A stretch of 14,047 nt of DNA from assembly GCA_964388085.1 (NCBI GenBank), contig CAYLZW010000141.1, forward strand, positions 1 through 14,047, read 5' to 3'. Shown here in pieces: positions 1 to 6,167 of this stretch. Every line of letters begins with the position of its first letter. Positions within the stretch are counted from its first letter, which is position 1. Both the position numbers and the translations under genes were made by a program. Source of the DNA: CAYLZW01 sp964388085. Lineage in GTDB: Bacteria; Myxococcota; UBA727; CAYLZW01. Under the pieces are notes generated by a model. It was not told the origin of the DNA. It saw only the letters and a list, made by a program, of their open reading frames with translations, and did not search any database.

Positions 1-177
1 CTCGGCCGCCACGCGGCCGGCCTTCTTGGCGGCGGCCGCGAGGCCCTTCTCGCGCAGGAAGATGATGGCGGCTTCCATATCGCCGCCCGTCTCCGCGAGC
101 GCCTTCTTGCAATCCATCATCCCCGCGCCGGTCTTCTCGCGCAGGTCCTTCACCATCGCTGCGGTGATCTCCGCCAT
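1..177 (-). CDS. tsf: Elongation factor Ts, N-terminal 59 codons (cut by window edge)
   Basis: EF-Ts is the cytoplasmic guanine-nucleotide exchange factor that recycles EF-Tu from its GDP form. The visible N-terminus begins MAEITAAMVKDLREKTGAGM and continues MDCKKALAETGGDMEAA. This is the highly conserved UBA-like N-terminal domain that contacts EF-Tu, including the TGAGMMDCKKAL signature. The ATG at 177-175 is preceded by AGGAG (complement of 185-189) at a spacing of seven bases, which fixes the start. It lies directly downstream of rpsB on the same strand, the conserved rpsB-tsf order in bacteria. The core exchange domain and C-terminus lie beyond position 1, so full length cannot be judged. 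The identity is clear from the signature. Confidence 0.97.
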   Translation of the reverse strand, partial: MAEITAAMVKDLREKTGAGMMDCKKALAETGGDMEAAIIFLREKGLAAAAKKAGRVAAE

Positions 178-360
178 GACAATGCTCCTAACCGTGGGGC
201 GCGTGCCGTCGGCGTAGCCCCGTTCACAATGTGGGACGAATGCTCAGATGCCCAAGATGACTGAATGAGCGAACGATCGAAGTCCTCGCGTGGACGCGAG
301 CAGAGAGGAATCGGACGACGAGCGCCCGAAAGCAAGTGCGGGCAGCGCAGGAGAACGCGA

Positions 361-396
361 CAAGAGAAAAGGCCGCGAGCAACCGGTGCGGCCTTT
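361..396 (-). terminator. Hairpin with U-rich tail between rpsB and tsf (terminator or attenuator)
   Basis: On the minus strand, 34 bases past the rpsB stop, a perfect 9-bp stem AAAGGCCGC/GCGGCCTTT (arms 388-396 and 368-376) encloses an 11-nt loop. It is followed by TTTTCTCTTG, which overlaps the end of the stem. This has the form of an intrinsic terminator. Because tsf follows on the same strand with no other gene between, it may act as a partial terminator that sets the S2 to EF-Ts ratio, as described for rpsB-tsf in enterobacteria. Readthrough is not visible from sequence. Confidence 0.6.
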
Positions 397-430
397 GCGT
401 CCTCTCCTTCCCGCGTCGCCGAGCGACAGA

Positions 431-1348
431 TCAGACGGCCGCGGGTGCAGCGCCGTTGTCGGCGGTCTCGCCGCCCTCGGCCTTCTCGCCCTCGGCCTTC
501 TCGCCCTCGCCCTCGCCGGCCTCGTCGGCGCCGCGCGTGTCACGACGGATGACGTCGACCTGCGGGCCCTTCTTGCCACCGCCGGCCCGGCGCGGGCGAC
601 GATCGCCCTCTTGCTTGTCGCCGTCCTCGGCGCCCTTGTCGCCGCGCGAGGCGAGGTGCTCCTGGTGGCGCTGGCCGCCCTCCATGCACGCCTCGGCGAT
701 GGCGCCCGTGAACAGGCGCACCGAGCGGATGGCGTCGTCGTTGGCGGGGATGACGTAGTCGATGCCGTCGGGATCGCAGTTGGTGTCGACCATGGCCACG
801 ATCGGGATGCCGAGGCGACGAGCCTCCTCGACGGCGATGTGCTCCTTCTTCGGGTCGATCACGAACACCATGCCGGGCAGGCGCGTCATGTCGCGGATGC
901 CGGCGAGGTTCTTCTCGAGCTTCTGCAGCTCACGGGTCAGCTGCACGACCTCCTTCTTCGGGAGGCGATCGAAGGTGCCGTCCGTCTGCATCTTCTCGAT
1001 GGCCTTCAGGCGATCGATGGACTGCTTGATGGTCTTGTAGTTGGTCAGCATGCCGCCGAGCCAACGGTTGTTCACGAAGTACTGGCCCGCGCGCGTGGCC
1101 TCTTCGGCGATGACCTCGGCAGCCTGCTTCTTGGTGCCGATGAAGAGCACCTTCTCGCCCTTGCCGACGGTGTTCACGACGGCCGCGTAGGCCTTCTCGA
1201 ACAGATCCACCGTCTGCTGCAGGTCGATGATGTAGATGCCGTTTCGGGGGGCGAAGATGAAGGGCTTCATCTTCGGGTTCCAACGCCTCGTCTGGTGCCC
1301 GAAGTGCGCTCCCGCTTCGAGCATCTCTCGCATGCCAACCTTGGCCAT
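431..1348 (-). CDS. rpsB: 30S ribosomal protein S2 with extended C-terminal tail
   Basis: S2 is a small-subunit protein that joins late in 30S assembly and is needed with S1 for mRNA binding. The 305-aa product has the family hallmarks: EAGAHFGHQTRRWNPKMKPF (11-30), NNRWLGGMLTN (93-103) and the signature DPKKEHIAVEEARRLGIPIV (165-184) followed by MVDTNCDPD. The ATG at 1348-1346 is chosen because homology begins there and AAGGA (complement of 1355-1359) sits six bases upstream; an in-frame ATG at 1441 would add 31 residues unlike S2. The S2 core ends near residue 228. About 75 further residues follow, first Arg/Lys/Gly-rich, then Glu/Ala/Gly-rich with an EGEKA repeat. E. coli S2 is about 241 aa, so this tail is long. 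It heads the rpsB-tsf unit. Confidence 0.98.
   Translation of the reverse strand: MAKVGMREMLEAGAHFGHQTRRWNPKMKPFIFAPRNGIYIIDLQQTVDLFEKAYAAVVNTVGKGEKVLFIGTKKQAAEVIAEEATRAGQYFVNNRWLGGMLTNYKTIKQSIDRLKAIEKMQTDGTFDRLPKKEVVQLTRELQKLEKNLAGIRDMTRLPGMVFVIDPKKEHIAVEEARRLGIPIVAMVDTNCDPDGIDYVIPANDDAIRSVRLFTGAIAEACMEGGQRHQEHLASRGDKGAEDGDKQEGDRRPRRAGGGKKGPQVDVIRRDTRGADEAGEGEGEKAEGEKAEGGETADNGAAPAAV
474..503 (-). repeat. Two exact 15-bp tandem copies in the rpsB tail
   Basis: The unit CCCTCGGCCTTCTCG occurs twice back to back (474-488, 489-503), followed by shorter CCCTCG copies to about 515. On the minus strand it encodes the repeated EGEKA of the S2 C-terminal tail. The unit is a multiple of three, so copy-number change would lengthen or shorten the tail without a frameshift. 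Confidence 0.85.
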
Positions 1349-1361
1349 CTCGCGTCCTTTT

Positions 1362-1379
1362 CGTCTGTCTCTGCAGACG
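1362..1379 (-). promoter_or_regulatory. Small hairpin abutting the rpsB Shine-Dalgarno site
   Basis: On the minus strand a 6-bp stem CGTCTG/CAGACG with a 6-nt loop ends directly before AAAAGGA, the rpsB ribosome-binding site, 13 bases ahead of the ATG. S2 represses its own operon through the rpsB leader in enterobacteria, so a leader structure here is expected. This hairpin does not obviously match a known rpsB leader motif, and a regulatory role is inferred from position only. Confidence 0.35.
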
Positions 1380-1438
1380 GGAAAAGCAGGGTTTGTCCTC
1401 CACGTCCCGAGGCGGAGGCCCGACACGTTACCGTTCGG

Positions 1439-1467
1439 CAAATCGCCGCCGGCACCCTTCGTGTCAA
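1439..1467 (-). promoter_or_regulatory. Weak promoter candidate for rpsB (consensus -35 only)
   Basis: The minus strand holds an exact TTGACA at 1467-1462, preceded by a second TTGAC ten bases upstream. At 17-18 bp spacing the -10 would be GATTTG or ATTTGC, a poor match to TATAAT. The position, about 95 bases ahead of the ATG, suits a leader-bearing rpsB transcript. The call rests on the -35 match alone. Confidence 0.25.
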
Positions 1468-1856
1468 CCCGTCAACCAGGACACGGTGACGAGCGGGACG
1501 TGTGTGTTGGGAACACGCTTCGTTCACTCTCGGGCACCGCGACGGCTGAACCGGCAGCGGGCGATCGAGGGTGATCCCAGTGCGTGAACCTCTTCACGAA
1601 CGAGCGTTTCCCTACCAAGTCAAAACCAACACAGCAAGCAACAAGGGGGACACTCCGCTCACGTCGGGACACCTGTGCCAGATCGACGAACGCTGGCGCC
1701 GCTCCCGGCGCGAACGCCTCGAAGGCCGGCCGGCTCTGCGCTACGGTCGGGCCCCGCGGTGGACCCAGGTCGCGTCCTTCGAGATCCGCGGCAAGGCAGC
1801 CCCGTCAGGCGCCCGCGCGTCGGCCGGCAGGCCCGACCTCGAAAGGACCCAAGCTG

Positions 1857-3110
1857 TTGCTGTCCGCGCTAGTCCTCCCCATGCTCCTCATCGCCGCTCA
1901 GGCGACGGCTGACGTCGAGGCCCCCGGAGCTGCCCCGGGATCTCCGCCCTCGTCGCTGCCATGCACGAGCGGTTCCAGCCGGGCCGGCGTGCCCGTCGTC
2001 GTCGTCGTCGCCCCCGAGAGCCCGTGGGCGGTGGTGCAGTTACACGTGCGCGTGGCCGGCGAGGGCATCGCGCAGGAGTTGCGCGCCCACACGGAGGCGC
2101 TCGCGGCCGCGCTGGCCGAGGGGAGGTCGCACCCGACGCGCCCGGGCGCGCGCGCGCGCGTCGCGGCCGCCCACGGCGAGACCCGCATCCACGTCGACGA
2201 GGACGCCTTCGTGATCTCGGACGGCGTGCCGGCGGCGGCGCTCGACGTGGCGCTGCGGGCCCTCGACGAGCGGCTCGCGGCCCGGCGCCGCCTGCTGCCC
2301 GCGGGCGGGCCGCCGCCGCCGCCCCTCGAGCGCGCGGCGCGCGTGCCGCTGCCCGTCCGCCAGGCGCTCGCGCCGGCGCACCCCTACGCCCAGCCGCTGT
2401 CGCTCGAGGGCCCGCCGGATCCCGCCCAGATCGGCGCGCTCGCCGACCTCGTGCTGCGGCGCGATGGCGTCGTCGTCGTCGTCATCGGGCCGGATCCCGA
2501 GCCGCGGCTGCGCGCCCGCGTGCTGCGCGCGCTGCGCACGACGCTGCCGCCGGGCGCGAAGCCCACGGTGCCGCTGACGCCGGGGCCGGGCGACCGCGTC
2601 GTGGAGGGCGTCCACCTGCCGGAGGGGCCGCGGGGGCTGTTCTCGTGGCTCTGGTGGCAGACGCCCGGGCGCGCCTTCGCCGCGCCGAGCGAGCGCGCCG
2701 CCTACCGCGCGCTCGCGGCGCTGCTCGGCGCCGAGGCCGGCCAGGGGGAGGCCGCCGGCTGGATCTCGTGGCATGTGCCGATCACCAGCGAGCCCGCCGC
2801 AGAGGCGCTCGAGCAGGCGCGCATCGAGCGGCTCGAGGCGGTGGCCGCGGGCAAGCGCTCGGATGAGGACGTGAAGGCGGCGGCGGCACGCGCGCGCACG
2901 GCGCTGCTGCGAGAGCTGAGCGCGCCCGCGGCGCTCGCGCGCGTCCTCGGCGCCGAGGCGCTCTCTGGCAAGGCCTGCTCGCTCGACGCCGAGCTCGCGG
3001 CCTTGCAGCTCGTGACGCCCGACGCCGTGCAGGCGGCCGCCGCGGCGCTGCTCGCACGCGGTCGCCTCGTGGTGCGCGGCAGCGGACCGGCGCTCGCGGG
3101 GGGCTCATGA
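1857..3110 (+). CDS. Exported M16 (insulinase-like) peptidase homologue lacking the zinc motif
   Basis: The 417-aa product probably has a bilobed M16-type fold exported to the periplasm. I start it at TTG 1857: GAAAGGA (1841-1847) lies nine bases upstream and a clean signal peptide follows (LSALVLPMLLIAAQATA, cleavage near residue 18). The layout follows M16: a first beta segment (VPVVVVVAPESPWAVVQLHV, 45-64), a helix at 72-88, then HPYAQPLSLEG and GVVVVVIGPDPEPRLRARVL, typical of the end of the first M16 lobe. A second lobe resembles the M16 C domain (LRELSAPAALARVLGAEALS). The position of catalytic HxxEH reads EALAA (80-84), so no zinc site is expected. It overlaps the next gene by 4 nt (ATGA), suggesting translational coupling. 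The family call is from motif spacing only; a divergent unrelated exported protein is the alternative. Confidence 0.7.
   Translation: MLSALVLPMLLIAAQATADVEAPGAAPGSPPSSLPCTSGSSRAGVPVVVVVAPESPWAVVQLHVRVAGEGIAQELRAHTEALAAALAEGRSHPTRPGARARVAAAHGETRIHVDEDAFVISDGVPAAALDVALRALDERLAARRRLLPAGGPPPPPLERAARVPLPVRQALAPAHPYAQPLSLEGPPDPAQIGALADLVLRRDGVVVVVIGPDPEPRLRARVLRALRTTLPPGAKPTVPLTPGPGDRVVEGVHLPEGPRGLFSWLWWQTPGRAFAAPSERAAYRALAALLGAEAGQGEAAGWISWHVPITSEPAAEALEQARIERLEAVAAGKRSDEDVKAAAARARTALLRELSAPAALARVLGAEALSGKACSLDAELAALQLVTPDAVQAAAAALLARGRLVVRGSGPALAGGS
1995..2009 (+). repeat. (GTC)5 trinucleotide run
   Basis: Five perfect GTC copies inside the first M16-like gene encode the VVVVV strand of the first lobe (residues 47-51). 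A second identical run occurs in the same gene at 2469-2483. Confidence 0.85.
2469..2483 (+). repeat. (GTC)5 trinucleotide run
   Basis: Five perfect GTC copies encode the VVVVV of GVVVVVIGPDP, the strand that in M16 enzymes ends the first lobe before the Gly-Asp turn. Confidence 0.85.
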
Positions 3111-4447
3111 GCGCGCTCTTTGTGGCCCTCGCGGCCCTGCAGCTCGGGGCCGCGCAGGCGCCCAGGGCGCCGCCCGACGACGGCTGGCCCGCGGGTGTGC
3201 TCGCGAAGGAGCGCGCCGAGCTGCCCTTCGTGGTGGCGGCGCTCGCGATCCCCGTGGATCAACCGCCCGCGCTGCTGCCCTTGCTCGCCTCCTGGCTCGA
3301 GCAGCCGGAGAGCTGGCCGAAGGGGCCGGTGTCGACGCTGTTCGCCGTGGGCGGCCGCGTGCGGGCGCGCGCCTTCGCCGACGGCCTCGTCGTCGTCGCG
3401 GACGGTCCGGCCGAGCGGCAGGGCGAGGTGGTGGCGGCGGCGCTAGCGCTGTTGTCCGACGCTTCGCCGCGCGCGCGCGGGCTCGCCGCCGCCCGCGCCG
3501 AGGCGCTCAGCGAGCGCTACGCGGCCGCGGACGACGGCGAGGCGCGGGCGCGCGCGGCGCTGTGGCGCGCCTGGTATGGCGAAGGTGCGGCCGCCGCGCG
3601 CGCGGGGCCGGACGAGCGCGCCCTGCTCGCCGCCACGGAGGCGGACGTGCGCGCCGCGCTCGACGACGTGAAGCGCCGCTCCTTCGGGCACGCGCTGTTC
3701 CTCGAGGGGGCCGTCTCCCCCTCGGAGCTGCCGCTCGTCGTCGGCAAGCTGCGCCCGGCCTTCGCGCCCGCGGGCCCTCCGTCGCTGCCGCGCCCGACGC
3801 CGGCGCTGGCCTCCGCGAGCCCCGAAGCGCGCGCCCCAGGGGCGGCCGGCGCCCTCGTCGACGATCGCCCGGCGCCGCCGCCCGCCGGCGCGTCCGACGA
3901 GCGCGTGCTGGTCGTCGGCCACCCGCTCCCCGAAGGGCCCTGGGGCGGGCTGCTCGGACACGCCTTCACGCGCGCGCTCGAGCGGCGGCTCGCGCCGCTC
4001 GGCGAAGCGCGGGTCGACGTGGAGGCGGGACGCCACGCCCGTCTCCTCGTCGTCACGCTGCGGCCGACGGGCGCGCTCGGCAACGACAGCGGCACCGCCG
4101 CCAGCGTGCGTGCCGCCGCCACGGACGCGCTGCTCGAGGCCCGCGAGCAGGCCGCGCGGGACCGCGCGCTCGCGAGCGATCTCGAGGCGGCGGCCGCCGA
4201 CCTCGCGCGCGCGGACAGGCGCGTCGGCGGCTGGGCCGAGCGGCAGGCGCGCGCGCACCTCACGGGGACGGGCGCGAGCACGCCCGCCGCCACGCCGCGC
4301 GATCAGCTGGGCGCCCTCGTCGGGCTGCTGCGCGTCAGCGTCCTGCCCGAGGTGCTGCGGGCAGCGCCGCTGCCGCCGGCGGCGACGACGACGACGACGT
4401 CAGCGGCCACAGCTCCACCGGCCGCTTCGGCGCGAGATCCCGGCTGA
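3107..4447 (+). CDS. Second exported M16-like protein, also without HxxEH
   Basis: This 446-aa product is the second member of the coupled pair; its ATG overlaps the previous stop by four bases. A signal peptide is seen (MSALFVALAALQLGAAQA, 1-18). The order again suits an M16-like scaffold: a short strand and helix, a GGRVRARAFADGLVVVADGP strand pair, a helix, then RRSFGHALFLEGAVSPSELP, a Pro/Ala-rich linker (about 220-262), and a second lobe starting DERVLVVGHPLPEGPWGGLL with a long Ala/Arg helix. No HxxEH or inverted HxxxE zinc motif is visible. M16 peptidases often occur as active plus inactive partner pairs; here neither partner looks active. The last about 38 residues are low complexity (TTTTT, Pro/Ala) and overlap the convergent gene's 3' end. 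The family call is less certain than for its partner. Confidence 0.6.
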   Translation: MSALFVALAALQLGAAQAPRAPPDDGWPAGVLAKERAELPFVVAALAIPVDQPPALLPLLASWLEQPESWPKGPVSTLFAVGGRVRARAFADGLVVVADGPAERQGEVVAAALALLSDASPRARGLAAARAEALSERYAAADDGEARARAALWRAWYGEGAAAARAGPDERALLAATEADVRAALDDVKRRSFGHALFLEGAVSPSELPLVVGKLRPAFAPAGPPSLPRPTPALASASPEARAPGAAGALVDDRPAPPPAGASDERVLVVGHPLPEGPWGGLLGHAFTRALERRLAPLGEARVDVEAGRHARLLVVTLRPTGALGNDSGTAASVRAAATDALLEAREQAARDRALASDLEAAAADLARADRRVGGWAERQARAHLTGTGASTPAATPRDQLGALVGLLRVSVLPEVLRAAPLPPAATTTTTSAATAPPAASARDPG

Positions 4448-5042
4448 GCGCCAGCACACGCTCGATGGCGACGCCCGTCGAGGCCGTGACGCCGCGCGCG
4501 CGCACGGTGACGCCGACGACGCGATCGCCCGACAGCACGGCGGCGCCGCGCCCGCAGGGGAGATCGAGCAGCCACGAGCCGTCCGCGGCGATCTCGCGCA
4601 GGCCGCCGGCGGCCGGCATTACCCTCCCCTCGGCGTCGTGACACAGCGCCACCAACCATCCCTCGGGCTTGCGCTCTTTCGCCGCCGCGCGCGAGAGCGG
4701 CAGCGCCTGAAAGACCTCGTCCTCGTTCGCGGCGGACACCGCGACGATGACCAGCGAGCCACCCGGCTCGGTGCGCGCCACGGCGCCGCGCCGCCGCGCG
4801 CCGCTCGCGAGCTCGACGACGACGCCGTCCCCGACGTGGGCGCCCGGCAGCGCCGCGACGACGTAGCCCACCGTGGCCACGAAGAAGCCCGACGAGAGCA
4901 CGCGCCCGTCGTGCGAGAGCAGCCGAACGATGGCGTCCTGGTGCCGCGCCGCCAGATCGGCGAGCCGCGGCAGGGGCGCGGCGGAGGCGCTGGCGCTCGC
5001 CAGCACGAGCCAGCCGAGGAGCAGGAGAGTCGCGTGTCGCAC
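4335..5042 (-). CDS. Exported trypsin/HtrA-like pseudoprotease
   Basis: The 235-aa product looks like the protease domain of an HtrA-type serine protease that has lost its active site. The GTG at 5042 is chosen because a clean signal peptide follows (VRHATLLLLGWLVLASASASA); no strong SD is seen. After it come IVRLLSHDGRVLSSGFFVAT (38-57) and VGYVVAALPGAHVGDGVVVE, matching the SGF..GY.vTnaHVv segment of HtrA with AALPGA where the catalytic His should be. TEPGGSLVIVAV (91-102) matches D..tDLAvlkv with Ser for the catalytic Asp. LPCGRGAAVLSGDRVVGVTV (161-180) matches the GNSGGPl segment with Ala in place of the Ser. There is no PDZ domain. The C-terminal 38 residues (poly-Ser, Pro/Ala) overlap the convergent M16-like gene by 113 bp. 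It could instead be a binding or scaffold protein of the same fold. Confidence 0.75.
   Translation of the reverse strand: MRHATLLLLGWLVLASASASAAPLPRLADLAARHQDAIVRLLSHDGRVLSSGFFVATVGYVVAALPGAHVGDGVVVELASGARRRGAVARTEPGGSLVIVAVSAANEDEVFQALPLSRAAAKERKPEGWLVALCHDAEGRVMPAAGGLREIAADGSWLLDLPCGRGAAVLSGDRVVGVTVRARGVTASTGVAIERVLALSRDLAPKRPVELWPLTSSSSSPPAAAALPAAPRAGR
4384..4398 (+). repeat. (GAC)5 run within the convergent gene overlap
   Basis: Five perfect GAC copies lie in the 113-bp overlap of two convergent genes. They are read as TTTTT on the plus strand and SSSSS on the minus strand, giving low-complexity tails to both proteins. Confidence 0.85.
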
Positions 5043-5066
5043 CCGCGAGAAGGTACAACGAGGCCC

Positions 5067-6029
5067 ATGCGCTTTGCTGGGCTGCGCTGGATCCTGATCG
5101 CCGTGATCGCGGGCGCCGGCGCCGCCGTCCCAGCCGCGTACGCGAGGCCCGACGACGCGCTGCTGCCGATCCCGGGGCTCTTGCGCCCGAAGCCGAAGCG
5201 CAGCGCGCAGGACGACGACGTGAGCAACAAGGCTGCGTCCTCGACCGTGAAGGGGGGCTGCCAGGCCGAGCCGCTGCCGAGCGTGCGCGAGCGCCTGCCC
5301 TTTGGCCCCGGTGAGATCCTGAGCTGGGACGTGGCCCTGCTCGGCATGCGCACCGGCAAGGTGAACATCCGCCTCGGTGAGCGCACGCAGATCGACGGTG
5401 AGACCGTCTACCCCTCGTACGCGAGCGCGCGCACCTCGGGCTTTTTGTCGGTGCTCGGCGAGCTCGACGGGCGCATGGTGAGCTGGCTCGATCCCGAGAC
5501 GCAGCGCCCGGTGCGCATGGTGAATCGCTTCGTGACCGACACGCTGCTCGCGCCGAAGACCCTCGCGCGCGAGGACGCGGCCTTCTCCGTGGACGCGCAG
5601 GTGGCCGGCCGCCTCGTCTACAAGACCGAGGGGAGCGAGAGCGCGCGCAAGGCGAAGCTGTCGAGCAGCAGCGATCTGCTCGATGTGCTGAGCGTGATCT
5701 ATTACATGCGCTCGCGCGAGCTCGTCGCCGGAGAGCGCTTCTGCTTCGAGATCTACCACCGCCGCCGCCTCTGGCGCGTGCAGGGCAGCGTCGGTGGCAC
5801 GCGCATGGTGACGACGCCGTCGCTGACCCGCCGCGCCCGCCTGCTCGACGGCGAGCTCAAGCTCGTCGGGGGTGCGCGCGGTGACCCGCCGCGGCAGGTG
5901 CGCGCCTGGGTCAGCGACGACGACGATCGCCTGCCGCTGCTCGTGGAGACGCCGGACAAGCTCGGCATGCTCGAGGTCAAGCTCGACCGCTGGATCCCCG
6001 GCCGCCGCCTCGTGAAGGGCGCGCTGTAG
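5067..6029 (+). CDS. DUF3108 domain periplasmic protein
   Basis: This 320-aa product resembles the DUF3108 family of exported proteins of unknown biochemical role. The ATG at 5067 follows AGAAGG (5048-5053) and begins a signal peptide (MRFAGLRWILIAVIAGAGAA, cleavage near AYA-26). After a charged linker with one Cys, the domain opens with LPFGPGEILSWDVALLGMRT, the family's 'pF.pGE.l.y.v...g...G' start. It continues with LGELDGRMVSWLDPETQRPV, DLLDVLSVIYYMRSRELVAG, RRLWRVQGSVGG and VWVSDDDDRLPLLVE in form (here read AWVSDDDD), all typical of the family's order. It is divergent from the pseudoprotease with only 24 bp between start codons, so its promoter must lie inside that gene. The 138 bp after it hold no gene and no clear terminator. 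Confidence 0.85.
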   Translation: MRFAGLRWILIAVIAGAGAAVPAAYARPDDALLPIPGLLRPKPKRSAQDDDVSNKAASSTVKGGCQAEPLPSVRERLPFGPGEILSWDVALLGMRTGKVNIRLGERTQIDGETVYPSYASARTSGFLSVLGELDGRMVSWLDPETQRPVRMVNRFVTDTLLAPKTLAREDAAFSVDAQVAGRLVYKTEGSESARKAKLSSSSDLLDVLSVIYYMRSRELVAGERFCFEIYHRRRLWRVQGSVGGTRMVTTPSLTRRARLLDGELKLVGGARGDPPRQVRAWVSDDDDRLPLLVETPDKLGMLEVKLDRWIPGRRLVKGAL

Positions 6030-6167
6030 CGGGCGAGCGCGGGCCGCGGCAACGGCGCGGAGGAGCGCCCGATAACCGACCGACAGCGGGCCCGAGGGAC
6101 CGTGGTACCCTCCCCGCCGAGGTGCGGCCTGCGCGGGTGGGCCGGCCGGGACAGGCAGGAGCCCAGG

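Larger units (their letters stand above)
1349..1856. other. Divergent 508-bp region between rpsB and the M16-like gene
   Basis: No convincing gene is seen here. A frame open to the right from a GTG at 1584 runs into the M16-like gene, but its first 91 codons give an Arg/Pro/Ser-rich peptide with no SD, placed ahead of a clean signal peptide. I treat it as non-coding. The region should carry the rpsB leader and promoter (leftward) and the promoter of the M16-like pair (rightward). Small inverted repeats are visible: CGTGTC/GACACG (1460-1465 with 1480-1485) and CGTGAA/TTCACG with a 4-nt loop (1583-1598). A leftward TTGACT lies at 1623-1618 without a good -10. The base composition is less GC-rich than the flanking genes around 1600-1660. 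Confidence 0.6.

Noticed and set aside
290..1489. Plus-strand open frame of 399 codons over rpsB
   Set aside because: Leu/Asp/His-rich shadow of rpsB, whose minus-strand product is unmistakable S2.
1583..1598. Hairpin CGTGAA/TTCACG as a terminator
   Set aside because: The stem is short, there is no U-run on either strand, and no gene ends nearby.
6082..6111. Possible promoter with TACCCT at 6106-6111 ahead of the subtilase gene
   Set aside because: No -35-like hexamer at 16-18 bp upstream; the match to TATAAT is only three of six.
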